64,000 nucleotides of DNA, taken from positions 88,913 to 152,912 of the forward strand of contig NZ_LRUJ01000011.1 of NCBI RefSeq assembly GCF_001548475.1, given 5' to 3'. Below, one piece after another: positions 41,021-50,678 of the stretch (positions are counted from its first letter, which is position 1; each line of letters starts with the position of its first letter). Position numbers and translations under genes: made by a program. The notes beneath the pieces were generated by a model. The model was not told the origin of the DNA. It did no database searches and saw only the letters and a program-made list of their open reading frames with translations. The DNA comes from Bordetella hinzii LMG 13501 (GTDB taxonomy: Bacteria; Pseudomonadota; Gammaproteobacteria; Burkholderiales; Burkholderiaceae_B).

Positions 41021-41893
41021 CTAGGTTTGCGGCGCCAGCTCCAGGAAGCGTGCGATCAGCTGCACGGGCTGGCGCTCGCGCAGGCAATAGAGATACTCAT
41101 GCATCATGATGCGCGTGCCCGAGAGCTCCAGCGCGGCCAGTTGAGGATGGGCGGGCGCCTCGCGGGCCGGTATCAGGCTCAGACCCAGATTGCACAACAC
41201 GGCCTGGCGGATGGATTCGCGGCTGCCGATTTCGAGTATCGTGGCGGGCGTCACGCCGGCCTCGGCCAGGGCCTGCTCGGTCAATTGCCGGGTCATGGAG
41301 CCGGGCTCGCGCAGCAGCAGGGTATAGGGCCGCAGATCGGCCAGCGAGACCGAGGCGCGGTCGGCCAGCGGATGTTCGCGGTGCACCACCACGCGCAAGG
41401 GGTCGGCGGCGATCGTGCGCCGGTAGAGATGCTTGTCCTCCGTGGCGTAGGAGGAGGTCGCGATCTCGATGCGATATTCGTGCAGGGCCTGCAGCATGCT
41501 TTGCGAATTGCCTATGGTCAGCTGCAGTTCTATGCCAGGGTAGCGCTCGTTGTAGCGCCTGACCGTGTCCATGATGTAGAAGGGGCCGGTGGCGCCGATG
41601 CGCAGATTGCCTTCGCGCAGTTCGCAAGCATCGCGCAGGCGGAATTCAATCTCGCTTTCCTGGAGCATCAGCTGTTCGACCAGCGGCATGAGCCGGTGGC
41701 CGGCATCCGACAGGCGCAATGAGCGGCCCTGGCGATAAAAGAGTTCGATACCGTAGCGGGATTCAAGCTGGCGTAATTGGCCTGTCACGGTGGGCTGGCT
41801 TACTCCCAGCTGCGCGGCCGCCTTGGTGACGGATCCGCAGCGGGCGACGGCATAAAAGGATTTGAGTTCGGCGACGAGCAAAGGCGATGGCAC
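41021..41893 (-). CDS. LysR-family transcriptional regulator of the phosphonate locus
   Basis: About 290 residues. The helix-turn-helix lies at the N-terminus (LLVAELKSFYAVARCGSVTK, then AAAQLGVSQPTVTGQLRQLE), and the effector domain (about 90-290) begins LRIGATGPFYIMDTVRRYNE. There is no ATG near the conserved start. The GTG at 41893 gives the normal LysR length but has no obvious ribosome site; the long upstream open frame (to a TTG at 42022) is probably not translated. It diverges from the 2-aminoethylphosphonate operon, with inverted repeats between, so it is the likely regulator of that operon and of itself. Confidence 0.88.
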   Translation of the reverse strand: MPSPLLVAELKSFYAVARCGSVTKAAAQLGVSQPTVTGQLRQLESRYGIELFYRQGRSLRLSDAGHRLMPLVEQLMLQESEIEFRLRDACELREGNLRIGATGPFYIMDTVRRYNERYPGIELQLTIGNSQSMLQALHEYRIEIATSSYATEDKHLYRRTIAADPLRVVVHREHPLADRASVSLADLRPYTLLLREPGSMTRQLTEQALAEAGVTPATILEIGSRESIRQAVLCNLGLSLIPAREAPAHPQLAALELSGTRIMMHEYLYCLRERQPVQLIARFLELAPQT

Positions 41894-42047
41894 GCGCGCG
41901 GCGTGTCCGAAGTGGCGGCAAGGTAGGCCAGTAGACCAAAATATTTTGATGATTTCATTACTGCATTTGCGCGAACTGTCATAGACAGTCCATGCAAGCT
42001 CCCGATACTGGCGGCCAGGCAAGAAACCGCATCAGTAGGGAGGGGTA
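41894..42047. promoter_or_regulatory. LysR/phosphonate operon divergent control region
   Basis: Two inverted repeats stand out. ACTGTC-ATA-GACAGT at 41975-41989 has perfect six-base arms and the T-N11-A type symmetry of LysR sites. CAAAATATTTTG at 41937-41948 is a perfect 12-base palindrome. The surrounding 40 bases are AT-rich compared with the flanking genes. GGGAGGGG precedes the ATG at 42048. Confidence 0.6.
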
Positions 42048-43124
42048 ATGAGCCTAGCCGACGACACATTTCTGTCGGTGCGCAATCTCGGGAAGCGCTA
42101 TGGCGGCCATACCGCGCTCGCGGATGTGTCGCTGGATATATGCGCCGGGGAACTGGTCTGCCTGCTGGGCCCATCGGGCTGCGGCAAGACCACGTTGCTG
42201 CGCGCCATTGCCGGCCTGGACCCCCAGGATAGCGGCAGCATCGTCCTGTCCGGCCGTGATATCTCGCGCGCCGCGCCGGCCGAGCGCGACTACGGCATCC
42301 TGTTCCAGTCCTATGCGCTGTTTCCCAACTTGACCGTCGCGCAGAACGTCGCCTATGGCCTGAGCGGCCAGCGCGCCCATCGCCAGCGCGTCGCCGCGCG
42401 CGTGGAGGAAATGCTGGACCTGGTCGGGCTGAGCGGCGCGGCCGGCCAATACCCCGGGCAGTTGTCCGGCGGCCAGCAGCAACGTGTGGCGCTGGCGCGC
42501 GCGCTGGCGCCGGCGCCGTCGCTGTTGTTGCTGGATGAGCCCATGTCGGCGCTGGACGCCCGGGTGCGCACGCATCTGCGCGCCGAGCTGCGCGCGCTGC
42601 AGCGCCGGCTGGCCATCACCACGCTCATGGTGACTCACGACCAGGACGAGGCCATGGAGATGGCCGACCGTATCGCGGTCATGAACGGCGGGCGCATCGA
42701 ACAGTTCGGCACACCGCGCGAACTGTATCGCCGCCCGGCCACGGCTTTCATCGCCGATTTCGTGGGCGAGGCCAACTGGCTGGGTTATGAGCGCATCGAT
42801 GCCGGCCATGTGCGCGTCGGCCGTCAGGTGCTGGAAGTGAATGAAGCGCCGGCCGCTGAGCGCGGACGTCTGTTCTTGCGGCCCGAAGCCATACGCCTGG
42901 CCGAATCCGGCGGGCTGCCTTCGGCCAATACCTTTCTTGCCGAGGTGCAGGATGGGGTATTCCTGGGCAGCAACTATCGCCTGACCTTGCGCATCGACGG
43001 GATGCCCGGACAAGTGTTGCAGGCCATCGTCCCGCCGCAGGCGGGCGATGCGCTGCTGGATCAATACGCTGCCGGCCGGTGCTGGGTGGAGCTGCCGCGT
43101 GATGCGCTACGTTCCTACGCTTGA
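42048..43124 (+). CDS. phnT: 2-aminoethylphosphonate-type ABC transporter, ATP-binding protein
   Basis: ATPase of 358 residues of the polyamine/iron/phosphonate ABC group. Walker A is LLGPSGCGKTTLLRAIAGLD, the Q-loop ILFQSYALFPNLTVAQNVAY, the signature LSGGQQQRVALARAL and Walker B LLLLDEPMSALDAR; a TOBE-type regulatory domain (about 280-355) follows. Context defines the substrate: the operon encodes phosphonoacetaldehyde hydrolase and matches the PhnT/PhnU/PhnS-type importer proposed for 2-aminoethylphosphonate. The permease gene starts inside its 3' end (overlap 23 bases). Confidence 0.88.
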   Translation: MSLADDTFLSVRNLGKRYGGHTALADVSLDICAGELVCLLGPSGCGKTTLLRAIAGLDPQDSGSIVLSGRDISRAAPAERDYGILFQSYALFPNLTVAQNVAYGLSGQRAHRQRVAARVEEMLDLVGLSGAAGQYPGQLSGGQQQRVALARALAPAPSLLLLDEPMSALDARVRTHLRAELRALQRRLAITTLMVTHDQDEAMEMADRIAVMNGGRIEQFGTPRELYRRPATAFIADFVGEANWLGYERIDAGHVRVGRQVLEVNEAPAAERGRLFLRPEAIRLAESGGLPSANTFLAEVQDGVFLGSNYRLTLRIDGMPGQVLQAIVPPQAGDALLDQYAAGRCWVELPRDALRSYA

Positions 43125-44862
43125 AGCCCCGGCCGCGGTGTCGGCGGGCAAGCCCTCGCCCGAACGCCTTCAGGTGCCCGCCCGGCGCCGCCTGCCCGGC
43201 TGGATAGGCCGTTGGGCCGCCCTGGCCGGCCAGGGCAGCTATGCCCTGGCGCTGGTGATCTGCCTGGCCTTGCCCCTGGCGGCTATCCTGGCGCGCGCGG
43301 CCATGGGCGAGCAGGGCGGCCTGGCCCTCATGCGCGACATCGTGCTGCAGAGCGACTTCCTGGCCATGGTGGGGCGCAGCCTGGCGGTGGGCTTGACGAC
43401 CGCCGCCGTGGTCGTGCCCTGCGCCTATTGCTATGCCTACGGCCTGACGCGCACGCTCATGCCCTTCAAGGGCCTGTTGCGCATGCTGGCGCTCTTGCCG
43501 CTGCTGGCGCCTTCGCTGCTGCCGGGCATCGCGCTCATCTATCTATTGGGCAACCAAGGCCTGCTCAAGACCTGGACGGGCGGCGCCACCATCTATGGTT
43601 TCTGGGGCATCGTGGCCGGCGAGGTGTTTTACACCTTTCCGCATGCGCTGATGATCCTGGTCACGGGACTGACGCTGGCCGACGGCCGTCTGTATGACGC
43701 GGCGCGCGCCATGGGGGCGGGACCCTTGCGCACCTTTCTGACGGTGACCTTGCCCGGCACGCGCTACGCCGTGTTTTCGGCATGCTGCCTGGTCTTCACC
43801 CTGGCGGTGACGGACTTCGGCGTGCCCAAGGTGGTGGGGGGCGATTACAACGTGCTGGCCGTGGAGGCCTACAAGGCCGTAGTCGGCCAACAGAACTTCT
43901 CCAAAGGCGCGGCCATCGGCCTGATGCTGCTGATCCCGGCGGTGCTCACCTTCTTGCTGGACCGCCGCCTGCGCACCCGCCAGGGCGCCGGCCTGACGGG
44001 CCGGTCGCAGCGCTATGCGCCCGGCCGGCACGGCGCGCGCGACCTGTCCTTCCTGCTGGCCGGCGGATGCATCGCGCTGATGCTGGCGGCGCTGGTGGGC
44101 GTGGCGGTCTGGGCCTCCTTCATCAAGATGTGGCCCTACAACCTGTCGCTGTCGCTGCGCTCCTATGACTTCGACAATATGGATGGCGGCGGTTGGCTGG
44201 CCTGGCGCAACAGCCTCACGCTGGCGGCGTTGACCGCCGTCATCGGCACTGCCCTGGTTTTCGGCGGCGCCTGGATGATAGAGAAACTGCCGGCGCGCGG
44301 CGTGGCCCGCCCGCTGCGCGGCCTGGTCAGCCTGCTGGCGCTCACGCCGATGGCCGTGCCCGGGCTGGTGCTGGGCCTGGGCTACATCTTCTTTTTCAAC
44401 AGTCCGCTCAATCCGCTGGGCGGCCTGTACGGCACCATGGCCCTGCTGGTCATCTGTACGGTGGTGCATTTCTACACCAGTGCGCACCTGACCGCCGTGA
44501 CCGCGCTGGGCGCGCTGGACCCGGAGTTCGAGGCGGCCTCGGCGGCGCTGAAGGTGCCCGCGCTGCTGACCTTCTGGCGCGTGACGCTGCCCATGTGCCT
44601 GCCGGCCGTGCTCGCCACGGCGCGCTACCTCTTCGTGTCGGCCATGACCACGGTCTCGGCCGTGGTCTTTCTCTACAGCCCTTCAACGGTCCTGGCGGCC
44701 GTGGCTGTGCTCAATATGGACGACGCCGGCTTCATCGGCCCGGCGGCCGCCATGTGCACCGTGATCATGGCCAGTTCCGCCGTGGTGTCGCTGCTGCTGC
44801 ATGGCGCCAGCCGCGCGTTGCTGCGACGCACGCAGGATTGGCGCATGGCCCCGCGCGATTGA
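43102..44862 (+). CDS. phnU: 2-aminoethylphosphonate-type ABC transporter, double-length permease
   Basis: A 586-residue inner-membrane protein made of two fused permease domains with about twelve helices. Each half has an EAA loop: [20 protein letters not shown] in the first and [20 protein letters not shown] in the second. The fused layout resembles FbpB-type permeases and the proposed PhnU2 family. The N-terminal 45 or so residues are soluble. The ATG at 43102 overlaps the ATPase gene, implying coupled translation. One chain can supply both halves of the channel, so no second permease gene is needed. Confidence 0.88.
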   Translation: MRYVPTLEAPAAVSAGKPSPERLQVPARRRLPGWIGRWAALAGQGSYALALVICLALPLAAILARAAMGEQGGLALMRDIVLQSDFLAMVGRSLAVGLTTAAVVVPCAYCYAYGLTRTLMPFKGLLRMLALLPLLAPSLLPGIALIYLLGNQGLLKTWTGGATIYGFWGIVAGEVFYTFPHALMILVTGLTLADGRLYDAARAMGAGPLRTFLTVTLPGTRYAVFSACCLVFTLAVTDFGVPKVVGGDYNVLAVEAYKAVVGQQNFSKGAAIGLMLLIPAVLTFLLDRRLRTRQGAGLTGRSQRYAPGRHGARDLSFLLAGGCIALMLAALVGVAVWASFIKMWPYNLSLSLRSYDFDNMDGGGWLAWRNSLTLAALTAVIGTALVFGGAWMIEKLPARGVARPLRGLVSLLALTPMAVPGLVLGLGYIFFFNSPLNPLGGLYGTMALLVICTVVHFYTSAHLTAVTALGALDPEFEAASAALKVPALLTFWRVTLPMCLPAVLATARYLFVSAMTTVSAVVFLYSPSTVLAAVAVLNMDDAGFIGPAAAMCTVIMASSAVVSLLLHGASRALLRRTQDWRMAPRD

Positions 44863-44891
44863 ACTCCTTTTTTGCTTACCTTGGATATGCC

Positions 44892-45707
44892 ATGAACGCT
44901 CTTCCTACCCGTCTTGAGGCGGTCATCTTCGACTGGGCCGGAACGCTGGTCGACTTCGGCTCTTTTGCGCCCACGCGGGTGTTTGTCGAGGCCTTCGCGC
45001 AGTTTGGCGTCTCGCTCAGCCTGGAGCAGGCGCGCGGCCCCATGGGCCTGGGCAAGTGGGACCACATCCGTGCCCTATGCAACGAGCCGGACATCGCGCA
45101 ACAGTATCGGCAGCGCTTCGGCGTGCTGCCCGACGACGCCGCGGTCACCGCCATCTATGAGCGTTTCCTGCCGATGCAGCGGGAGAAGGTCGCCCAGTAC
45201 TCGGATGTGATCCCTGGCGCGCCGGATGTCTTGCGCGAGCTGCGCGCACGCGGCCTGAAGATCGGATCCTGCTCGGGCTATCCGGCGTCGGTGATGGACC
45301 GGGTGCTGGAGCGCGCCCGTGCCGGCGGCATCGAGATCGAAACGGTCGTGGCCAGCGACGAGGTGCCGCGCGCGCGTCCCGCACCCGGCATGGCGCTCAA
45401 GAGCGCCGTCGCCCTGGGCATCGATGATGTGGCCGGCTGCGTCAAAGTCGATGACACCGGCGTAGGTGTCGAGGAGGGCCGGCGCGCCGGCATGTGGTCG
45501 GTGGGGCTGCTGCTGTCGGGCAACGCCGCCGGCCTCGGCCTGGATGCCTACCGGTCGCTGGACGAGGCGGGCCGCGCCGCGGCCCGCGAGCGCGCGCGCC
45601 AGGCCTTCGCCGCCGCCGAACCGCACTATTTCATCGATACCGTGGCCGGGCTGCCCGGCGTGCTGAGCGATATCTCGGCCCGCCTGGCGCGCGGCGAACG
45701 GCCCTGA
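44892..45707 (+). CDS. phnX: Phosphonoacetaldehyde hydrolase (phosphonatase)
   Basis: HAD-superfamily enzyme that cleaves phosphonoacetaldehyde to acetaldehyde and phosphate. The 271 residues include [20 protein letters not shown] with the nucleophilic Asp14, and [16 protein letters not shown], where Lys55 is the Schiff-base lysine unique to phosphonatases. [14 protein letters not shown] and [20 protein letters not shown] are motifs II and IV. The segment [10 protein letters not shown] replaces the commoner GRPAP with ARPAP. It sits between the permease and binding-protein genes. It needs phosphonoacetaldehyde, normally made by PhnW, which is absent here. Confidence 0.94.
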   Translation: MNALPTRLEAVIFDWAGTLVDFGSFAPTRVFVEAFAQFGVSLSLEQARGPMGLGKWDHIRALCNEPDIAQQYRQRFGVLPDDAAVTAIYERFLPMQREKVAQYSDVIPGAPDVLRELRARGLKIGSCSGYPASVMDRVLERARAGGIEIETVVASDEVPRARPAPGMALKSAVALGIDDVAGCVKVDDTGVGVEEGRRAGMWSVGLLLSGNAAGLGLDAYRSLDEAGRAAARERARQAFAAAEPHYFIDTVAGLPGVLSDISARLARGERP

Positions 45708-45737
45708 GTTTCCCCTGCCCTCTACCGGAGTTGAACC

Positions 45738-46769
45738 ATGCCTGAATTTCACCTGCTCGCGCGCCGCGCCGTCGGCCTGCTGGCCCTGGCCGCCGCGCCC
45801 GTGATGGCGCAGCAGACCACGCTGACCGTCTACACCGCCCTCGAAGCCGACCAGATCAAGGCCTACCAGGCCGCCTTCGAGCGCGAGTATCCCGACATCA
45901 AGATCCAGTGGGTGCGCGACTCCACCGGCATCATCACCGCCAAGTTGCTGGCCGAGAAGAACAATCCCAAGGCCGACGTAATCTGGGGGTTGGCCGGCAC
46001 CTCGCTGGGCCTGATGGACAAGGAAGGGATGCTGGAACCCTATGCGCCCAAAGGCCTGGATCAGATCTCGCCGCAGATGCGCGATGCCAAGCCCGTGCCC
46101 GCCTGGGTGGGCATGGACGCCTTCGCCGCGGCGATCTGCTTCAATACCGTGGAGGCCAAGAAGCAGAATCTGCCGGAGCCCAAGTCCTGGCAGGACCTCA
46201 CCCGTCCCGAGTATGCCGGCAAGATCGTGATGCCCAATCCCGCCTCTTCGGGCACGGGCTTTCTGGACGTCAGCGCCTGGCTGCAGATCTTCGGCGAAGA
46301 CAAGGGCTGGGCGTTCATGGACGCTTTGCACAAGAACATCGGCAGCTACACGCATTCGGGTTCCAAGCCTTGCAACCTGGCGGCTTCGGGCGAGTTCCCC
46401 ATCGGCGTGTCCTTTGATTACCGCGCCGCCAAGCTCAAGGCCGACGGCGCTCCGGTCCAGCCCATCTTTCCCTCCGAGGGGCTGGGCTGGGAAGTGGAGG
46501 CTACCGCCATCGTGCGCGGCACCAAGAATGCCGACGCGGCGCGCAAGGTGGCGGATTTCTCGGCCAGCCGCGCCGCCAATGAACTGTACAAGGCCAATTT
46601 CGCCGTGCTGGCCATTCCTTCGGTAGCGACCTCCAATCCCAATCTGCCGACCGACCTGGCTTCGCGCATGATCAAGAACGATTTCGTGTGGGCCGCCACG
46701 CAGCGCGACCGCATCATCGCCGAGTGGACCAAGCGCTACGACAGCAAGTCCGAGCCGAAGAAGAAGTAA
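45738..46769 (+). CDS. phnS: 2-aminoethylphosphonate-type ABC transporter, substrate-binding protein
   Basis: A periplasmic binding protein of 343 residues from the iron/putrescine/phosphonate type-2 group. The signal peptide is LARRAVGLLALAAAPVMAQ with cleavage after the Ala of VMA near residue 24. TLTVYTALEADQIKAYQAAF is the typical mature start, followed by STGIITAKLLAEKNNPKADV and the NPASSGTGFLDVSAWLQIFG region of the proposed PhnS2 family. GGAG precedes the ATG. Ligand identity as 2-aminoethylphosphonate rests on family and context; structurally related proteins bind iron or polyamines. Confidence 0.85.
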   Translation: MPEFHLLARRAVGLLALAAAPVMAQQTTLTVYTALEADQIKAYQAAFEREYPDIKIQWVRDSTGIITAKLLAEKNNPKADVIWGLAGTSLGLMDKEGMLEPYAPKGLDQISPQMRDAKPVPAWVGMDAFAAAICFNTVEAKKQNLPEPKSWQDLTRPEYAGKIVMPNPASSGTGFLDVSAWLQIFGEDKGWAFMDALHKNIGSYTHSGSKPCNLAASGEFPIGVSFDYRAAKLKADGAPVQPIFPSEGLGWEVEATAIVRGTKNADAARKVADFSASRAANELYKANFAVLAIPSVATSNPNLPTDLASRMIKNDFVWAATQRDRIIAEWTKRYDSKSEPKKK

Positions 46770-46828
46770 GTCAGCCGTGGCGGGCGCGGCCGGGGACGCG
46801 CCCGCCCATGTCGATACGGGATATTGCA

Positions 46829-47956
46829 ATGAGAGATTTTGATGCCGTCGTCGTCGGCGGCGGAATGCTGGGGATGGCCCATGCCTGGGCTTGCGCCCGC
46901 CGCGGCCTGTCCGTGGCGGTGGTCGAACGCGCCCGCCAGGCACATGGCGCCACCATCCGCAACTTCGGCCAGGTCCTGGTGACCGGCCAGGCGCCCGGCG
47001 AAATGGCCGGCCTGGCGCGCCAGACACGCGCCTTGTGGCTGCAGCTCGCCGGGCAGGCGGGTTTTCATGTGCGGGCCAACGGCTGCCTGGTGCTGGCCCG
47101 CAACGCGCACGAGCGCGACGTGCTGGAAGAGTTCGCCAGCGAGCGCCTGCAGACTGAAGGCTATGCGGCCCAGTTGCTCAGTGGCCGCGAACTCGGCGCC
47201 TTCTATGGCGGCCGCCTGGATCATCATTGCGCGGCCCTGCGCGGCACCGACGATCTGCAGATCTATTCGCGCGAGGCCTTGCCCGCCATCACGCGCCACC
47301 TGGCCGAAGACATGGGCGTGCGGGTCATCGATGGCACGCTGGCGCGCCGCGCCGAGGGCGGCGAGGTCCATACCACCGCGGGGAATCTGCGCGCGCGCCA
47401 TGTTTTCGTCTGCCCGGGACACGATTACCTGACACTATGGCCGGAACTGTTCGCCCCCCTGGACCTGGAGGTCTCGCGCCTGCAGATGCTGCGCGCGGCG
47501 TTTGCCGGACAGGCTTTCAGCCTCGACATGCCGCTATTGACGGGGCTGTCCTGCGTGCACTATGGCGCGTTTTCGGATCTGCCCAGCGCGCAACGCCTGC
47601 GAGCGCTCTTCGAGGCGCGCAGCCCCTTCCTGATGCGCGAGGGCATTCATCTGCTTATCAGCCCCACGCCTTATGGCGAATTGATCGTGGGCGATTCGCA
47701 TCGCTACGGCGCGGACGCGCCGCCCTTCAATGACGAGGCGATCGATGATGCGCTCCTGGCGCTGGCCCAGCAGGCGCTGGGCGCCCGCCTGCGGGTGTTG
47801 GAGCGCTGGCAGGGCGTCTATGGCGCCCATGGCCCGGCGCCTTACTCCGTCATGCGGGCCGATGCGCAGACCACGGTGGCGGTCATGCATTCAGGCGTGG
47901 GCATGACGGTAGGCTTGGCCATCGGCGAGCGGGCAGTGGCGGATGTGCTGGGCTGA
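46829..47956 (+). CDS. FAD-dependent amine oxidase of phosphonate loci (TIGR03364 type)
   Basis: A 375-residue DAO-fold flavoprotein. DAVVVGGGMLGMAHAWACAR is the FAD-binding motif and VVERARQAHGATIRNFGQVL is the family hallmark region; the C-terminal VMHSGVGMTVGLAIGERAV completes the FAD site. This group occurs repeatedly in phosphonate gene clusters. Related FAD oxidases are known to oxidise N-methyl-2-aminoethylphosphonate, and in some cases 2-aminoethylphosphonate itself, to phosphonoacetaldehyde. Because phnX is here and phnW is not, I infer it supplies the PhnX substrate. The start may instead be the ATG at 46808, which has GGGGA before it. Confidence 0.85.
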   Translation: MRDFDAVVVGGGMLGMAHAWACARRGLSVAVVERARQAHGATIRNFGQVLVTGQAPGEMAGLARQTRALWLQLAGQAGFHVRANGCLVLARNAHERDVLEEFASERLQTEGYAAQLLSGRELGAFYGGRLDHHCAALRGTDDLQIYSREALPAITRHLAEDMGVRVIDGTLARRAEGGEVHTTAGNLRARHVFVCPGHDYLTLWPELFAPLDLEVSRLQMLRAAFAGQAFSLDMPLLTGLSCVHYGAFSDLPSAQRLRALFEARSPFLMREGIHLLISPTPYGELIVGDSHRYGADAPPFNDEAIDDALLALAQQALGARLRVLERWQGVYGAHGPAPYSVMRADAQTTVAVMHSGVGMTVGLAIGERAVADVLG

Positions 47957-47976
47957 GCGCGCCCGGGGCGCGGCAA

Positions 47977-48591
47977 TCAGAAGGCGAGGGCCAGGCTCGC
48001 CAGCAAGCCCGCGCCCATGGCACCCAGAATCAGCCCGCAGCCACGCTCCAGCCAGGGCAGCATCCGGCCGAAGCGGCGCAGCACCCGCGGCCGGCTGATC
48101 AGGACCGCCACCAGCAGGTCCCAGCCCAGCACCACGCCAAACATCCACAGGCCATAGGCAGCCTGGCGGCCCGGCGAAAGGCCGGGCGCCAGGAGCGTGG
48201 CCAGGCTGGCATAGAAGAGCGCGTTCTTGGGGTTCAACACGCCCGAGAACAAGCCCATGCCGAGCGCGCGCCACCACGAGCCCGCGGCCTTGCCCTGGCC
48301 GTCCAGCGGCGTGCGTCCGGCGTGGCGCAGGAAAAGCAGGCCGAGGTAGACCAGATAGGCGCCGCCGGCGGCCTGCAGGCCCCGAAACAGCAAGCCGCCG
48401 TCGCGCAGGCTGGATACGCCCCCGAACGCCAGCACGATGAACAGCCCATTGGCCAGGGCGATGCCCAGGCAGGCGCCGCTGGCCGTGCGCCAGCCGGCGG
48501 CCAGCGCGCTGCGCGCCACCAGGAAGAAATCGGGACCCGGCGAGAGCAAGGCCAGGAAATGGGCAGAGGCAATGAGCAGGAAGGAAGGCAT
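47977..48591 (-). CDS. LysE/RhtB-family amino-acid exporter
   Basis: A 204-residue inner-membrane protein with six predicted helices. FLLIASAHFLALLSPGPDFF is the LysE-family first helix with the conserved SPGPD, and ALGMGLFSGVLNPKNALFYA carries the NPKNALFY motif. The exported compound is not determinable. The ATG at 48591 was chosen because the family N-terminus starts there. It lies downstream of an AraC regulator on the same strand (75-base gap) and converges with the FAD oxidase gene. Confidence 0.92.
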   Translation of the reverse strand: MPSFLLIASAHFLALLSPGPDFFLVARSALAAGWRTASGACLGIALANGLFIVLAFGGVSSLRDGGLLFRGLQAAGGAYLVYLGLLFLRHAGRTPLDGQGKAAGSWWRALGMGLFSGVLNPKNALFYASLATLLAPGLSPGRQAAYGLWMFGVVLGWDLLVAVLISRPRVLRRFGRMLPWLERGCGLILGAMGAGLLASLALAF

Positions 48592-48666
48592 GACGGACCT
48601 GGGCGCACAAGACACGCCAGTCTGCCTTCCGGCGGCCATGTCCGTATTGAAGGAAATTGCGCGGCC

Positions 48667-49446
48667 TCAGCCGGCCGCGCGGTAATGGCCGGGGGTCGTG
48701 GCGGTATGCGCCTTGAATACGCGCTGGAAATGGCTTTGGTCGGCAAAACCCAGCTCCAGCGCAACCTCGGCCAGGGGCCGTCCGGCGCGCAGATGTTCGC
48801 GTGCCTGGATGATGCGCTGGTCCAGTATCCAGGCGTGGGGAGGCAGGCCGGTCAGCTTGCGGAAGGTCCGGATCAGCTGATAGCGGCTCATCCCGGCCTG
48901 CCGGGCGAGCTCGCCGAGCGCGGGGGGCGCGGCGGCTTGTTCGCGCAAGGCCGCGATAAGCCCGGACAGCCCGCGTGGGGTGCGCGGGTGAGATAGGATC
49001 TGGGCCGGCGCGCCATGCAGCTTGGCTACCAATTCGATGAGCGCGTTTTCTTTCAGGGCCGGGCTGGCGTGCGAGAACAGCAGCGTATTGGTCTGGCAGA
49101 AAAGACGATAGGCCCAGGGCTCGCGCAATACCCGGATGGCGGTGCCGGCCGGCAGGATGGCATCGACCCAGGCGGCATCCAGATGCAGCATCTGGTAGCT
49201 CCAGGCCTGGCGCGGCTCGGGGTTGCAGGCGTGGACTTGGCCCGCGGGCACGATGACCACCGTGCCGGGCTCCAGCAACAGGGCTTCGGGGCCGGCGCCA
49301 TGAAAGCGGCTGCGGCCGGCATCGACCGCGCCTATGGACCAGGTGGCATGGCTATGCGGCCGATAGGCCGCCCGGCTGTCGCAGGCGCGCCGGCTCTCCG
49401 CATAGGGCAGGGCCGGGTCGCGCCAGAAATCGCCACCGGTCTTCAT
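48667..49446 (-). CDS. AraC-family transcriptional regulator
   Basis: A 259-residue regulator. The N-terminal cupin-like ligand domain (to about 150) contains YRPHSHATWSIGAVDAGRSR and LEPGTVVIVPAGQVHACNPE. The C-terminal double helix-turn-helix (about 160-259) includes LGELARQAGMSRYQLIRTFR and AGRPLAEVALELGFADQSHF, then QRVFKAHTATTPGHYR. Its position directly before the LysE exporter gene suggests it controls that gene, a common pairing. The next gene upstream, DUF2214, ends two bases before the start. Confidence 0.92.
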   Translation of the reverse strand: MKTGGDFWRDPALPYAESRRACDSRAAYRPHSHATWSIGAVDAGRSRFHGAGPEALLLEPGTVVIVPAGQVHACNPEPRQAWSYQMLHLDAAWVDAILPAGTAIRVLREPWAYRLFCQTNTLLFSHASPALKENALIELVAKLHGAPAQILSHPRTPRGLSGLIAALREQAAAPPALGELARQAGMSRYQLIRTFRKLTGLPPHAWILDQRIIQAREHLRAGRPLAEVALELGFADQSHFQRVFKAHTATTPGHYRAAG

Positions 49447-49448
49447 GA

Positions 49449-49901
49449 TCAGAGGCCGATGCCGCGCGCCATCAGCGCGGCGAACAGCGGCAACAGAATG
49501 AGCAGGTGCGCCTCGATCAGCACCCAGCGGCGCGCGCCGCGTATGGCCTCGGCCGCCGGCAGGAAGCCCGGATCTTTGGCGGCCGCGTCGCGCCAGCGCA
49601 GATACGTCAGCGTCGGCTTGATCGAACAGAGGCCGATGATGACGAACACGGTGAGCTTGGCGTGGAACCAGGGGTTGACCATGTAGAAAAGCCCGCCCTT
49701 GGCCCCGAAAGCGAAGCGCAGCACGCCGGTTCCCAGCGCCAGCAAGGCCGCCAGCAGGTAAATCCGGTCGTACTTGACCAGGCGGGTGATGGATTCGCGG
49801 GTCAGCGAGGGGCGAAGCAGCACGGATTCGGCAGTGATCAGCACCACGACGAGAAAGATGGCCAGATAGTGCAGCCAGGCCAGCAGAGCGTCTTGCAACA
49901 T
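49449..49901 (-). CDS. DUF2214 family membrane protein
   Basis: A 150-residue inner-membrane protein with four predicted helices (about 8-24, 44-64, 78-97 and 130-148). WLHYLAIFLVVVLITAESVL and VKYDRIYLLAALLALGTGVL followed by MVNPWFHAKLTVFVIIGLCS match the DUF2214 pattern, which resembles HemJ/CopD-like proteins in layout. Function is unknown. It starts 84 bases from the hydroxylase gene stop; that gap holds a GGCCGGC/GCCGGCC hairpin at 49923-49940. Confidence 0.83.
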   Translation of the reverse strand: MLQDALLAWLHYLAIFLVVVLITAESVLLRPSLTRESITRLVKYDRIYLLAALLALGTGVLRFAFGAKGGLFYMVNPWFHAKLTVFVIIGLCSIKPTLTYLRWRDAAAKDPGFLPAAEAIRGARRWVLIEAHLLILLPLFAALMARGIGL

Positions 49902-49985
49902 GGGAACTTCCTTGTCCTTGGCGGCCGGCGGGCGCCGGCCATGCGCTGTTTTTACCTTAAAACAGCCGGACTCGGAATCTGGCGC

Positions 49986-50669
49986 TCAGGGGTCGGCCCA
50001 CCGGCGCAGCAGGTTATGGTAGACGCCCGTGAGCGCGACGGCCTGCGGACTGCCCGCGCCCAATGCGGCAGCGGTCTCCTGGATGGCGCCATCCAGCTCG
50101 AAGAGCAGGGTGCGCTGGCCGTCATCGCGCACCAGGCTCTGCACCCAGAAGAAGGCCGCGACGCGCGCCCCCCGGGTGACTTCGGTCACACGGTGCAGGC
50201 TGGTGGCCGGGTAGAGCACCATGTGGCCGGCCGGCAGCTTGACGCTATGTTCGCCATAGGTGTCCCGGATCACCAGTTCGCCGCCATCGTATTGCGCGGG
50301 CTCGCACAGGAACAGCGTGGCTGACAGATCCGTGCGCAGCCCGCGCGTCTCGCCCGGCGGGTAGCGGATGGCATTGTCCACATGCATGCCGAAGGCGTCG
50401 CCCGCGCTGTAGCGATTGAACAGCATCGGGAAGATGCGCGCGGGCAGGGCCGCCGAGATGAACAGCGGATGACGCAGCAGCTGCTGCTCGATATGGGCGG
50501 CGATGCGCCGGCCAACCGCGCTGTCGGCTGGCAACTGGCGATTGTGCTTGACCAGGGCGGACTGGAAGCCCGCCGTGCGCGCGCCGTCCTCCCACGCGGT
50601 GTTCTCCAGATCGAGCAGGTATTGGCGCGCCACGGCTGGCTCCAGCACGGCAGGTATGTGGAGCAACAT
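49986..50669 (-). CDS. piuC: PKHD-type Fe(II)/2-oxoglutarate dioxygenase (PiuC-like)
   Basis: A 227-residue dioxygenase of the PiuC/PKHD hydroxylase family. [15 protein letters not shown] holds the His and Asp of the iron site, [20 protein letters not shown] the second His, and the following Arg binds 2-oxoglutarate. Family members are linked to siderophore-receptor genes and iron uptake; the natural substrate is not established. The start is nine bases after the stop of the TonB-dependent receptor gene, indicating one transcript. Confidence 0.92.
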   Translation of the reverse strand: MLLHIPAVLEPAVARQYLLDLENTAWEDGARTAGFQSALVKHNRQLPADSAVGRRIAAHIEQQLLRHPLFISAALPARIFPMLFNRYSAGDAFGMHVDNAIRYPPGETRGLRTDLSATLFLCEPAQYDGGELVIRDTYGEHSVKLPAGHMVLYPATSLHRVTEVTRGARVAAFFWVQSLVRDDGQRTLLFELDGAIQETAAALGAGSPQAVALTGVYHNLLRRWADP

Positions 50670-50678
50670 GGGCCGGCC

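Noticed and set aside
41894..42022. LysR regulator starting at the upstream TTG at 42022
   Set aside because: The added 43 residues have no LysR similarity, and this would cover the divergent operator region.
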